A program made the translations under genes and the position numbers. Shown here one piece after another: positions 8,778-17,428 of a stretch of 64,000 bases of DNA. Every line of letters starts with the position of its first letter. The stretch's first letter is position 1. Source of the stretch: Saccharopolyspora galaxeae (GTDB lineage: Bacteria; Actinomycetota; Actinomycetes; Mycobacteriales; Pseudonocardiaceae); NCBI RefSeq assembly GCF_016526145.1, contig NZ_JADDUE010000013.1, positions 1 through 64,000 on the forward strand, read 5' to 3'. Under the pieces are notes generated by a model. The model was not told the DNA's origin. It saw only the letters and a program-made list of their open reading frames with translations, and did not search any database.

Positions 8778-9069
8778 CGGGCCTCCAATGCATGGTGGAA
8801 GGTCCCCACGGCCTGGCGCCGACGCGGAAAGCGTCGCTGCTGCAGGCCACAGGGCGCGTTGACGAGCCGAGTATCGGCCCGTGGCACCAGGCCTGGGCTC
8901 GACTAGGAAAGAAAAGTTCCGATGTGCAACAGGTGGCGACCAGCTGGTTGCTCACGCGCCCTGCGGGGCAGCGGCATCGCGGCGGCGCCTGTGTTGCTGC
9001 GGTAACTCCGATCGACACGTCTCAACCGCACGCAGCAGGCGGATGCGGGAACGGTGCCGACGGGACCGT
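8778..9069. other. Gap without recognisable gene
   Basis: About 290 bases upstream of the STAS remnant and downstream of the cold-shock gene. A long rightward frame spans it but has shuffled composition and no ribosome site. I see nothing else. Confidence 0.3.
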
Positions 9070-9100
9070 TCCCCGGCCCGCGCAGCGCGCGAGCCGGGGA
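9070..9100 (-). terminator. Hairpin downstream of the cold-shock gene
   Basis: TCCCCGGC (9070-9077) pairs with GCCGGGGA (9093-9100) around an inner CGCGC/GCGCG stem with a one-base loop. It sits 16 bases after the stop of the leftward cold-shock gene. There is no T-tract, so it is a GC-hairpin type terminator or an mRNA 3' stabiliser. Confidence 0.55.
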
Positions 9101-9115
9101 GGGTACAGCGCAACC

Positions 9116-9319
9116 TCAAATGGCGCGGACGAGGTCCGCCTGGGCGCCCTTGGGGCCCTGGCTGACCTCGAAGCTCACCTGCTGGTTCTCTTCGAGAGTG
9201 CGGAAGCCCGTGCCGTCGATGGCCGAGTAGTGCACGAACACGTCCGGCCCGCCCTCGTCCGGGGCGATGAAGCCGAAGCCCTTTTCCGAGTTGAACCACT
9301 TCACGGTTCCCTGAGTCAT
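9116..9319 (-). CDS. cspA: Cold-shock protein, CspA family
   Basis: 67 residues from the ATG at 9319, preceded by GGAG. The single CSD OB-fold shows both RNA-binding motifs: RNP1-type KGFGFI and RNP2-type VFVHYSAI, in the usual [19 protein letters not shown] context. It binds single-stranded nucleic acid as an RNA chaperone in the cytoplasm. Length and sequence are canonical. One of the few fully intact genes in this decayed zone. Confidence 0.95.
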   Translation of the reverse strand: MTQGTVKWFNSEKGFGFIAPDEGGPDVFVHYSAIDGTGFRTLEENQQVSFEVSQGPKGAQADLVRAI

Positions 9320-9571
9320 GTACGTCTCCATTCGGGAGCTAGAGGAATCACGGGACACCGCACCGCGCGGCAGCCCCGGGCCGGGGATCTCAGACGGCGG
9401 CTCAACTCCAGCTACACCAAAGACAGCAGCTCGCCCGCATCAACATCCTGCGAGCATGCGCGAAACACGAACCCAGAAACAACGACCACCCTGGACGCTA
9501 CACGCCACCGGCGCCGGTGACCAACCACCCCGCGATCAGGCGCGCCTGAGTCCTGTTCGGACGGATGCCGG

Positions 9572-9790
9572 CTACTCGGCGGGAAGATCGGAGGCGCGCA
9601 GCTCAAGATAGGACTGCCCGCGGTGGAAGCGCACGGCGCTGTGCAAGACCGGCAGCACCAGCCGGTTGCCGACGTTGACCGCAACCGGCATGTCACCGGC
9701 GTCGGTCTCCTGCAACTGCCCCAGCACAACCGCAAGCTCATTACGTCGCCGGCGGCCACGGATACCGAAGCTGCTGGCTGCGGCGCACAT
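9572..9790 (-). CDS. Small hypothetical protein
   Basis: Up to 72 residues; the convincing part is the C-terminal LGQLQETDAGDMPVAVNVG and NRLVLPVLHSAVRFHRGQ, with normal codon bias. The start is uncertain: a GTG about 18 codons inside the frame is an alternative. I recognise no family. Surrounding sequence on both sides is non-coding by eye. Confidence 0.35.
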   Translation of the reverse strand: MCAAASSFGIRGRRRRNELAVVLGQLQETDAGDMPVAVNVGNRLVLPVLHSAVRFHRGQSYLELRASDLPAE

Positions 9791-9982
9791 TCCGCTGAGG
9801 CGTCGCTGCGGGTGTGCCCCGTTTCCAGCGAGACACGCAGCGACGCCCGCCCCCGCACCGCGCGGCCACCGGCATCGCTGCGGCCATCCGCTGGACTGAC
9901 CCGTATCAAATCAGCGCCGGGTGGCGACGATGATCGGAATCCGCCGTTCCTCGATCGTGACGCGCGAAAGCCCAGTTGCTGC

Positions 9983-10642
9983 TCAATCGGCGTCGTCGCG
10001 TTTGCGGTAGCGGATATGGGTGGTCAGCGGCGAGTGGAGCACCTCGACGGGCTCGAAACCGAAGGTCTCGACGCCCTCGAACAAGCGCTCGCCGCTGCCG
10101 AGCAGGACGGGTGCGATGTCGAGGGTGAGTTCATCGATCACGCCGACGTTGAGTGCCTGTCGAACCGTCGAAGCGCCACCGGCGATGTCCACACCCTTGC
10201 CGTCGGCGGTTTCGAGCGCCTGCGCGTGAGCGGTGTCGAAGCCCTCGGTGACGAAGTGGAAGGTGGTCCCGCCCTCCATCTCGATCGGTTCGTGGGCGTA
10301 GTGAGTGAGCACGAACACCGGGGCGTGATAAGGGGGCTCGGGTCCCCACCATCCGTCCCACGTCTCGTTCCACTCACCTCGGATCGGCCCGAACATGTTT
10401 CGGCCCATGACATAGGCGCCGCGCGGGCGCATCAGCCACCTGTCGGCCGTCTTGTCGGCTTCAGTCGCGCGCGGGTCGCCGATGTGCCAACCGTGCAGCT
10501 CGTGGCCGCGCTTGCCCAGCGGATCGTCTCGGCTCTGCTCGGGTCCGGCGACGAAGCCGTCGAGCGAGATCGACATGTGGCATGTGGTGTCGGACAACAG
10601 CTTCTCTCCGAACGTAGTAGTTGCGGGTTGCGCTGCGGTCAT
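9983..10642 (-). CDS. Dihydrofolate reductase / RibD C-terminal family protein
   Basis: 219 residues from the ATG at 10642 (a GTG at 10657 is possible). Motifs of the RibD_C/DHFR-like fold: CHMSISLDGFVAGP at the N-terminus, YVMGRNMFGP, PVFVLTH and the NADP-binding VDIAGGAST near residue 165, followed by IDELTLDIAPVLLGSGERLF. These proteins are NADPH-dependent reductases of unknown substrate in many actinomycetes and are not the housekeeping folA. It stands alone. Confidence 0.88.
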   Translation of the reverse strand: MTAAQPATTTFGEKLLSDTTCHMSISLDGFVAGPEQSRDDPLGKRGHELHGWHIGDPRATEADKTADRWLMRPRGAYVMGRNMFGPIRGEWNETWDGWWGPEPPYHAPVFVLTHYAHEPIEMEGGTTFHFVTEGFDTAHAQALETADGKGVDIAGGASTVRQALNVGVIDELTLDIAPVLLGSGERLFEGVETFGFEPVEVLHSPLTTHIRYRKRDDAD

Positions 10643-10789
10643 CGGACCGCATGACACACGTACAGACTGGCGGAGGCCACCGAAATCATCGCGACAGCGC
10701 GAAAGCCGTTCAAGGCTTGAACCGCCCCAGGGTGTCCGGAGGCTTCAGCCTTGGGAGGCCGCGGCGAGCGCGGCGTGGTTCGCGGGGCC

Positions 10790-11048
10790 GCGCGACCGGC
10801 ACCGCCCGAAACGCCGCCACAGTCGCGCTGGTGGCACTGATCGGCGCACAGCTCGGCCAAACCTTGGCGCTACGAGGTCGAACCCCCTCGTAGCCGCCGC
10901 GGCACTCGCGTCCACGGCAGCCTTGGCCCTCGCCGTGCAGACCCCGGGAGTCAGCACCTTCTTCGGTTCCACTCCACTGTGGCCACACGGCTGGGCCACC
11001 GCGCTAGCGTCCGCCACCGCGGCCACCCTCGCCAGTGTCGTGATTTAG
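10790..11048 (+). pseudogene. Cation-translocating P-type ATPase, C-terminal remnant with frameshift
   Basis: Two overlapping frames together spell the last ~85 residues of a CtpH/CtpI-like actinobacterial P-type ATPase: TARNAATVALVALIGAQLGQ in one frame up to about 10890, then TAALALAVQTPGVSTFFGST and PLWPHGWATALASATAATLA in the next, ending at 11048. The catalytic DKTGT region and everything upstream is absent. A deleted and frameshifted relic. Confidence 0.65.
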
Positions 11049-11109
11049 CACCGCGCAACGAACCGGATCGGCGCAGACAACAGGCCCGACCACAGCGAAA
11101 ACGCGCGCA

Positions 11110-11565
11110 CTACCGGTCCGCCCGCAGGGCAGTCGCATTCGCGCGACGCTCGCTGGCACGTGCTTCGACATCCGCATCGGAACAGAAGCCGAGACCCGTG
11201 CGTTTCAAACACAGCAACCCACGCAACATGCCTTGATCATCGATGACGGCCAGGCGCCGACGCTGATCCGCAGTCATCACGCTCCAGGCAGCGTCCAGAT
11301 CAGCATCAGGACGAACGACCCGCCCCTGCAACCGCCCGCTCAACCATGCCGGAACCTGCGGAGACATCGAGCTGATGTCCGGCCGCTCCACCACAGCCAG
11401 CAGCCGACCACCGTCGACGACCAGCACCGCGTGCACGTGGTCGTCTTCAAAAATCTCGCGCGCCTGAGCAACCGTCGTCGCCGAACCGCACACCTTGGGT
11501 GCATGCAACATCGCATCAGCCACCGTCACGCCACCGCCAACGCACTGAATGCCCGCGCGACTCAT
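11110..11565 (-). CDS. Tandem CBS-domain protein
   Basis: 151 residues from the ATG at 11565. Two CBS motifs: the first contains TVADAMLHAPKVCGSATTV and HVHAVLVVDGGRLLAVVER, the second ADLDAAWSVMTADQRRRLAVID. CBS pairs usually bind adenine nucleotides and regulate partner proteins. It has no catalytic domain and no operon partner, so it is a stand-alone ligand sensor of unknown target. Confidence 0.75.
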   Translation of the reverse strand: MSRAGIQCVGGGVTVADAMLHAPKVCGSATTVAQAREIFEDDHVHAVLVVDGGRLLAVVERPDISSMSPQVPAWLSGRLQGRVVRPDADLDAAWSVMTADQRRRLAVIDDQGMLRGLLCLKRTGLGFCSDADVEARASERRANATALRADR

Positions 11566-11717
11566 GATGACGAATGCTCCAGCGACTCCACGCTGCCCAA
11601 TCTACGGCGTCCACACACACGTGCAAGGTACTCGGCGTAGCACGCAGTTGCCGGATCGCGATAATTCAACACCGAGCTGTCGCGAGCGAACCACGTCGAA
11701 GCCAGCATGTCACCGAC

Positions 11718-11999
11718 CTAATGACGACTCCCGACCTCGACCCGACCAATGTCACGACCAGGGTGCGCCGGTAGCGCGGCACCTTCTGAACAACGCACTA
11801 CGACGTCCTGCAGATGCGATTTCAGATCCCGCACCTTCTGATCGAGACGGTGTTTCAACCACATCAGCACAACGAACAGGCCACCCAATCCGACCTGAAC
11901 CCATTCCGACGCTTGCCCGCCCGGTAGGACCAGCGCGCCAATTGCAATCGTGAGAGCCACTCCCGTGGCCAGCACCAGGATCAAACGAAGGTAACGCAT
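11718..11999 (-). CDS. Small membrane protein with two transmembrane helices
   Basis: 93 residues from the ATG at 11999. Two hydrophobic helices, LRLILVLATGVALTIAIGAL and VQVGLGGLFVVLMWL, then a basic-amphipathic stretch (KHRLDQKVRDLKSHLQDVV) and a cytoplasmic tail. The start lies inside the preceding short Cys-containing ORF in another frame, so translation may be coupled. No family recognised; the shape is compatible with a small regulator, immunity protein or holin-like protein. Confidence 0.5.
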   Translation of the reverse strand: MRYLRLILVLATGVALTIAIGALVLPGGQASEWVQVGLGGLFVVLMWLKHRLDQKVRDLKSHLQDVVVRCSEGAALPAHPGRDIGRVEVGSRH

Positions 12000-12118
12000 T
12001 TCAGCCACCTGCACCCACCATTGATGCCTACTTTTCCAGTAGCAGCGCCCGAAAAACCGAAGATGCCACCCGCGCAGGTTCGTATTTCTTCCATCACCGG
12101 CACGATCAACTTCGTCAC
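11981..12118 (-). CDS. Candidate short Gly-rich peptide with three cysteines
   Basis: 45 codons from a GTG at 12118, 14 nt after the AAA-ATPase stop, with AGGA eleven bases upstream. After a short leader-like part (VTKLIVPVMEEIRT) comes a Gly-rich core CAGGIFGFSGAATGKVGING bracketed by cysteines, then GCRWLKC. It overlaps the start of the two-helix membrane protein. The composition resembles class II bacteriocin or signalling peptides, but no family is recognised and no dedicated maturation gene is nearby, so it is a candidate only. Confidence 0.3.
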   Translation of the reverse strand: MTKLIVPVMEEIRTCAGGIFGFSGAATGKVGINGGCRWLKCVTFV

Positions 12119-12131
12119 GTGATCAGCCGTC

Positions 12132-13406
12132 CTACAGCCGGGTATATGCGTCGATATCCTGCTCAAACGTCGCGATGGCATCGGCGCTCAGCGTCGGGCG
12201 GGCGTCGGCGATCGCTTGCAGGTAGTCCGCGGTGACAGCGAGTTCACCGCTGTGTTCCAGCACGTCGCGCTCGAACGCGGCTTGGGCGCCCTGGCGCGCG
12301 GCGAACTCGATGTCGGCCGGTGTGAACAGTTCCGTTCGTTGCACCAGCAGATCCAGGTCGACGTTGTCCCGCGCCGGTCCGAGATAGCGCGACCAGATCG
12401 CTCGCCGCGCGGGAGGATCCGGTGGCCCGACCGGGATGATGTAGTCGAACCTGCCGGGCCGCAGGAAAGCGTGATCCAACGAGCTCACGGAGTTCGTGGC
12501 GCAGACCAGCAGGCGGTGGTCGTGTTCGCGGAAACCCGGGATGAGCTTGAGCAACTCATTGGTCACCCCATGGGCCGGACCCGCTGCCGGGCCAGAACGC
12601 GTACCAGCGATCTCTTCGACCTCGTCGATGAACAGGACGAGGTCGTCGAGCTCCTCCAGCTGCGCGAAGATCTCCCGCAGCGAAGCCGCCAACCCGTCCG
12701 GTGAGGAAGCGGCCAAGCGGGACGGGAACAATTCCACAAACGGCCAGTTCAGCCGGGAAGCGACCGCCTTGGCGAAGCTGGTCTTGCCGGTACCCGGAGG
12801 TCCGAACAGGACGATGGCTTTCGGGGGCAGCACACCGTGCCGTTCCGCCGGTCCCGGATGGGCGATCGGCAGCACGACCCGGCGTTCGATGACGTCCTTC
12901 TCCCGCCGCATCCCGGCCAGCGCGTCCCACCGGCCGGGTGGGAGAAGGCCGCCGCCGAGGTGTTCCAGCACGTCGAAGTCGGCTGGGTCGAGCTCCTCCA
13001 CCTTTTCGAAGTAGGTCAGGTCGGTGCGCGGCCGGTAGCCCGAGTTGATCATCGCCTTGGACCCGGCGGCTCCTTCGGGCACCAAGCTGGCGATGCGATG
13101 CACCCCGTGCGCGCGCAGCCGCTTTTCGAGTTCAGCCAGCAGCGCGCTGCCGATGCCCCGGTTGCGCCACCGCGCGTCGAGGGCGAACAGCGCCAGCCAC
13201 GCCCGCTCGCCCTCCACCTTGGCCGCCGCCATGCCGACGACGTCCTGCTGCACGACCGCGACCATCGCCGGATGCCCGGCCTGCGCGATCGAGACCACCT
13301 CGGCAGCCGAGAACACCGGTTCGGTGCCTTCCCGGCTCTGATCCCAGATGTGGATCGCCTGGTCCAGGTCATCACCATGGAAATCGCGCACTCGCCACGA
13401 CGGCAC
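12132..13406 (-). CDS. GNAT acetyltransferase fused to an AAA ATPase
   Basis: 424 residues from a GTG at 13406 preceded by GAGGAGG. Residues ~1-140 are a GNAT domain with the acetyl-CoA loop RNRGIGSALLAELE. Residues ~185-424 are an AAA+ module: Walker A GPPGTGKT at about 202-209, Walker B LVLFIDEVEEI at about 256-265, sensor 1 ATNSVSSLD, arginine region RPGRFDYIIPVGPPD. The AAA part resembles ftsH/SpoVK-like stand-alone ATPases. What it remodels or acetylates is unknown. It heads a possible three-gene unit with the Gly-rich peptide and the small membrane protein. Confidence 0.85.
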   Translation of the reverse strand: MPSWRVRDFHGDDLDQAIHIWDQSREGTEPVFSAAEVVSIAQAGHPAMVAVVQQDVVGMAAAKVEGERAWLALFALDARWRNRGIGSALLAELEKRLRAHGVHRIASLVPEGAAGSKAMINSGYRPRTDLTYFEKVEELDPADFDVLEHLGGGLLPPGRWDALAGMRREKDVIERRVVLPIAHPGPAERHGVLPPKAIVLFGPPGTGKTSFAKAVASRLNWPFVELFPSRLAASSPDGLAASLREIFAQLEELDDLVLFIDEVEEIAGTRSGPAAGPAHGVTNELLKLIPGFREHDHRLLVCATNSVSSLDHAFLRPGRFDYIIPVGPPDPPARRAIWSRYLGPARDNVDLDLLVQRTELFTPADIEFAARQGAQAAFERDVLEHSGELAVTADYLQAIADARPTLSADAIATFEQDIDAYTRL

Positions 13407-13699
13407 AGCACACCTCCTCGTCGCTCGGGCAGCGGGGTCGAGTAAAACGCCTCCACGACCCGTTGCCGCTGCGCCCGTTCCGATACCGGCGCCCACGACC
13501 GGTTCGTAGCGGGCGCAGCGGGCGTTCGAAAATCCCTTGAAACGATCGAATGCTCAGCACGGGCAACTTCTGCTGAAACGAAGTGCAACACATCTCGACC
13601 AGTGCGTCCAAAAGCTACTTTCGATGCTCCGATAACTCGAATCTATCAACGGAAATCATTGCTGCACCGGGTCTGCGCACTCTTGCGCGACGCCCGGGG

Positions 13700-14500
13700 C
13701 ACGCTCGGTCGCCGTGCCGCCGGCGGCTAGCGCCGGTCTGCAGCCGCGGGTTCTGGTGCCCGATGACCAGACCGGCCACGACCACGGCAAGGAGCCCCGA
13801 CGTCCGGCACAGCTCAGCTAGGACGTAGGCGGCGAAGGGTGTCGCCAACGAGATCACGTTGACCGACAGCGGGTCGGTGAGCAACAGCCGGGACAGTCGC
13901 ACCAGCCACGCCACCGCCGCACCGACCGACAGTCCGCCCAGTGCGGCCAGCAGGAAGCTGCCCGTGGCAGCGCCGAAGGAGAACTGACCACCGACGGCGA
14001 CGGCTACCGCGACTTGGTACACCGTGAGCGCCGTCGCGTCGTTGAGCAGACCTTCGCCTTCGATCAACGTCGACAACCGCGCGGGCAGCCGCGCGCGCCG
14101 TCCCACCGCGAGCGAGGCGACGGGGTCCGGAGGCGCAACCGCCGCTCCCAGCGCGACCGCCGCGGCCAGCGGAACCGCAGGCACCAGCCACGCCACCAGC
14201 CCGCCCACCGCGAACGCCGTTGCGAGCACGAGCAGCACCGACAGGCTGATGACAGCGCGGAGACGGCTTCTCACCGCCAACAGGCTGGAGCTGAGCGCAG
14301 CGTGGTAGAGCAGCGGCGGCAGCACCACGTCGAGCACGACTTCCGGCTCGAGCCGCAACTTCGGTCCCGGTAGCGCGGCGTACACGAGGCCGATCACCGT
14401 GAGCAGGACCGCGGCCCGGCAGCTGCGTCCGTCCGCTGATCTTGCCGACCAGCACCACGACCCCGACGAGCGCAAGCACGAAGCCGACCTCACCGAGCAT
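13700..14500 (-). pseudogene. Na+/H+ antiporter (CPA1/NhaP type), frameshifted and truncated
   Basis: Starts MLGEVGFVLALVGVVVLVGK at the ATG at 14500, then loses frame near 14418 (after SGRTQLP). The next frame continues VLLTVIGLVYAALPGPKLRL with eight or so membrane helices and the ion-binding motif APPDPVASLAVGR. Homology stops at GLVIGHQNPRLQTGAS near 13725; family members continue for another 150-200 residues. Two independent lesions make this a clear pseudogene. Confidence 0.8.
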
Positions 14501-14688
14501 GTTAATGCCTCCGCATCGAGGTGGCCGCGCACGCGGAAAAGGTCCGCCGCGGACCACGCCTCCGCATCCGGAGTACGCCGCAGGAGACCTCGCCGTCCCC
14601 GCCGGTGCTCGAACCCGCGTTGCCCAGGTTCGCCGCCCCATGGCGGACGAGCACTCGGCCGATCTCCGGGCTCACGCACCTGCGCCGG

Positions 14689-15705
14689 TCAAGCACCCCC
14701 GATCGTCAACGACGTGTCGGCTTCGTTCGTGGGCCGGGCTTCCGGCACCGGAGGCTGATCAGCGAGGAAATCGGCGGTCGGCACGACGAACAACGACCCG
14801 GTGACCGCCGTGGAGAAGTCCAGGATTCGGTCGTGCGTTCCGGGCCCGGAGCCGACGAACATTTTGTCCAGCATCGTTTCGATGACCGCCGGGTCGCTCG
14901 CGTACCCGATGAAGTAGGTGCCGAACTCGCTCGATCCGACTCGTCCGAAGGGCATGTTGTCGCGCACGATCTGCAGTTCCTCGCCGTCCGGACCGTTGAC
15001 CGTGTTGACAGCGATGTGCGAGTTCGGGGGCTTCGCGGCATCGTCAAGCTCGATGTCGTCGAGCTTCGTACGCCCGATCACCCGTTCCTGCTCCTCGGTC
15101 GACAACGCATTCCAGGCGCCGGTGTCGTGCAGGTACTTCTGCACGACGACGTAACTCGATCCCTCGAACGCGGGGTCCTGCTCGGCGGTGACCGTCACCG
15201 CCGCTCGAGCCGCCCCACCGCTCGGGTTCTCAGTGCCGTCGACGAAGCCGAGCAAGTCGCGTTGATCCCAGTACTTGAACCCGTGCACCTCGTCGACCAC
15301 CGTGGCCGAGCCGCGCAGCCGAGCCATTACCTGTGCGGCGAGTTCGAAGCACAGGAACAGCTGCCGCGCGCGGATGTGCAGCAGCACGTCGCCGGGAGTC
15401 GAAACCGCCCGGTGCCGGGGTCCTTCGAACTCGGGCAACCGGTGCAGCTCGGCAGGTCTGGGACCGGCGAACAACCGGTCCCAGGCCGCCGATCCGATGC
15501 CCGCGACGCAGGCCAGGCCACCTTCCGGGTAGCGGAACCCGACCGCACGCTGCAAACCGGCCAGGTCGGCGAGCAGGTCCCGCACGGCGGACTCGCCACC
15601 GTCGTCGATCGTCAGAACCAGGAACACCGCCGACTCGGTCAGCGGAGTCAGCACCGGTTGCTGCTCGGGGTACTCGCCCTGGGAGGTCGAGCTGGTCAAC
15701 CCCAT
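14689..15705 (-). CDS. Dyp-type (class B) haem peroxidase with an encapsulin-targeting-like C-terminus
   Basis: 338 residues from the ATG at 15705. Signature GFVDGTENPSGG (distal Asp and the GxxDG motif), the haem region with proximal His further on, and GTYFIGYASDP. The C-terminus ends DTSLTIGGA after a flexible Pro/Glu stretch, resembling the short hydrophobic tails that load Dyp cargo into encapsulin shells. An encapsulin gene is usually adjacent, but here the neighbour is a dead antiporter and no shell gene is in the window. Role: peroxide-driven oxidation of dyes or phenolics. Confidence 0.93.
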   Translation of the reverse strand: MGLTSSTSQGEYPEQQPVLTPLTESAVFLVLTIDDGGESAVRDLLADLAGLQRAVGFRYPEGGLACVAGIGSAAWDRLFAGPRPAELHRLPEFEGPRHRAVSTPGDVLLHIRARQLFLCFELAAQVMARLRGSATVVDEVHGFKYWDQRDLLGFVDGTENPSGGAARAAVTVTAEQDPAFEGSSYVVVQKYLHDTGAWNALSTEEQERVIGRTKLDDIELDDAAKPPNSHIAVNTVNGPDGEELQIVRDNMPFGRVGSSEFGTYFIGYASDPAVIETMLDKMFVGSGPGTHDRILDFSTAVTGSLFVVPTADFLADQPPVPEARPTNEADTSLTIGGA

Positions 15706-15750
15706 TCAGGCCTCCATGTCGTAGTGGGGAAGCACAGTCAGATCGGTCAT
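15706..15750 (-). CDS. 14-codon mini-ORF directly abutting the peroxidase start
   Basis: ATG at 15750, peptide MTDLTVLPHYDMEA, stop at 15706-15708 immediately before the peroxidase ATG. It may be a leader peptide whose translation couples into the peroxidase gene, or the last scrap of a lost upstream gene. The ribosome site is weak. No known peptide recognised. Confidence 0.25.
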   Translation of the reverse strand: MTDLTVLPHYDMEA

Positions 15751-15849
15751 TTTCCCGTCCTTCGCTCCTGGCACGGAAGCGCCCTGCCCGCAGTCGCGAG
15801 CCGCCTACGCCAATAACCGGACCGGCATTTCTCCGAAGTCGTACGCCGA

Positions 15850-16908
15850 CTACGCGCCGCGACCGGCCTCGACGCCCGCACCGGCGGTATACGATTTCGC
15901 GCCTGTACCGGCCAGTTCGCCGCCTTCGACGATCAGGTACGCCTCCCGGATGTGGCGCCCGGCGAGGAAGTCCTCGAGGACCTCCCGCGTACCCGCGGCG
16001 TAGCGGGCCTGCGCCGACAGCGTCGTGCCCGACACGTGCGGCGTCATCGCTTGGTGCGGCATCGAGCGCCACGGGTGGTCGGTCTCCGGTGGCTGGGGGT
16101 ACCAGACATCCCCTGCGTAGCCGGCCAGTTGACCGCTTTCCAATGCCTCGACCACGTCGTCTCGAACTGTGATCTCGGCTCGTGCGGTGTTGACGATGTA
16201 CGAGCCGCGGCGCATCGAGTTGATCATCTCGCGGTCGAACAGGTGGTACGTCTGCGGATGCAACGGCGCGTGCAATGAAACGACATCGACCGACCTAGCG
16301 AGCGAGCCCGCATCGGGATGGAAGGCCGTCCCGAGCTCGTGTTCCACATCCGTCGGCAGTCGCATCGGGGAGAAGTAGTGCAACCGCACGCCGAACGGGG
16401 CCAATCTCCGCAGCACGGCCTGGCCGATGCGACCGGCGCCGATCACTCCCACATTCATGCCCTCCAGGTCGTACGATCTGGAGGCGGCATCAGCGATGTT
16501 CCAGCCACCGTTGACCACCCACTCGTGGGCGGGCAGGAAGTTGCGCACCAAGGTCAAAATTTGCATGACCGCGTGCTCGGCGACGCTGAGGCTGTTGCTG
16601 TAGGTCACCTCGGCGACCGTGACCCCGGCCCCGATCGCGGCATCCAAGTCGACGTGATCCGACCCGATTCCCGCTGTCAGAGCCAGCTTCAGCTTCGGCG
16701 CCTTGGCGATCCGCTCGGCGGTGAGGTAAGCGGGCCAGAACGGCTGGGAGATGACGACCTCCGCGCCGGGCAGCTCACGTTCGAAAACGGAGTCGGGACC
16801 GTCCTTGTCGGAAGTGACGACCAGCTCGTGTCCCTGGGCTTCCAGGAACTCGCGCAACCCCAGCTCGCCGGAGACGCAGCCAAGCAGATGCCCGGGAGTG
16901 AAGCCCAA
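15850..16908 (-). CDS. fdh: NAD-dependent formate dehydrogenase homologue, N-terminally truncated
   Basis: D-2-hydroxyacid dehydrogenase fold, very close to bacterial formate dehydrogenases: FTPGHLLGCVSGELGLREF, SDKDGPDSVFERELPGAEVV, SQPFWPAYLT, GIGSDHVDLDAAI, YSNSLSVAEHAVM, YAGDVWYPQPPETDHPW and catalytic His in MTPHVSGTT. Only a TTG is available as start and a TAA closes the frame upstream (after KTLPTPSAL), so ~45 N-terminal residues normal for the family are missing. The cofactor loop, TDRHRLP in typical enzymes with an NAD-selective Asp, reads FSPMRLP. Both changes make full activity doubtful. Confidence 0.85.
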   Translation of the reverse strand: MGFTPGHLLGCVSGELGLREFLEAQGHELVVTSDKDGPDSVFERELPGAEVVISQPFWPAYLTAERIAKAPKLKLALTAGIGSDHVDLDAAIGAGVTVAEVTYSNSLSVAEHAVMQILTLVRNFLPAHEWVVNGGWNIADAASRSYDLEGMNVGVIGAGRIGQAVLRRLAPFGVRLHYFSPMRLPTDVEHELGTAFHPDAGSLARSVDVVSLHAPLHPQTYHLFDREMINSMRRGSYIVNTARAEITVRDDVVEALESGQLAGYAGDVWYPQPPETDHPWRSMPHQAMTPHVSGTTLSAQARYAAGTREVLEDFLAGRHIREAYLIVEGGELAGTGAKSYTAGAGVEAGRGA

Positions 16909-17428
16909 TGCCGACGGGGTGGGCAGCGTCTTCCAATTCCGAACCGCCCTTTTCGCAGTCCGGCCAAGTTACCGATCGGCGCCGCCCCACTGAACCGCCG
17001 AGTCCACTTCGGACTTCGCTGCCCTCAACTGCCCGAGGTTTGCGACGAACCTCAACTTGCAACCAGCATAAATTATGGACGATCGCGATTCCGGCGTCTA
17101 AGCGGAAATAACGAATAGCCGACAAGGGGCGTTTATGATGACCGGTCGATCGATCATCGCCTTTTCGCGCGACGAAAACCTCGTCGTGGAAAGATCGTCC
17201 AGTAACCCGGTAGGAAGCCGATCCCGAGCGCAGCGACTCGTCCCACTCTGCCGCCGACAGAACCGCCCTTCACTCAGGCCCCGTCAGCCGCCAACCCTTC
17301 CAGGCGGCGCGTGTCCCCGCCGCTCTCGCCGGTCCCTGCGGATCGTTCCGGTAAGCCGCACGGAGGTTGTGACTCGCGTGTAACACCGAGCTCAAACCAG
17401 GGAAACGGGGAGGGGCGATCCTCGGAGC
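16909..17428. other. 520-base gene-free region between formate dehydrogenase and the ACT-GNAT gene
   Basis: Leftmost ~80 bases are the degenerate 5' part of the formate dehydrogenase. The rest contains AT-richer sequence near 17065-17115 and a GGTCGATCGATC patch near 17144; no complete operator, terminator or RNA gene is evident. An 82-codon rightward frame at 17135 lacks coding bias. Probably promoters for the two divergent flanking genes. Confidence 0.35.

Noticed and set aside
9900-9982. Short in-frame tail after the RibD-like gene (RVTIEERRIPIIVATRR) resembling a methyltransferase C-terminus
   Set aside because: Only 20-odd residues, no start, follows a genuine stop codon in the same frame; too little to call a gene or pseudogene.
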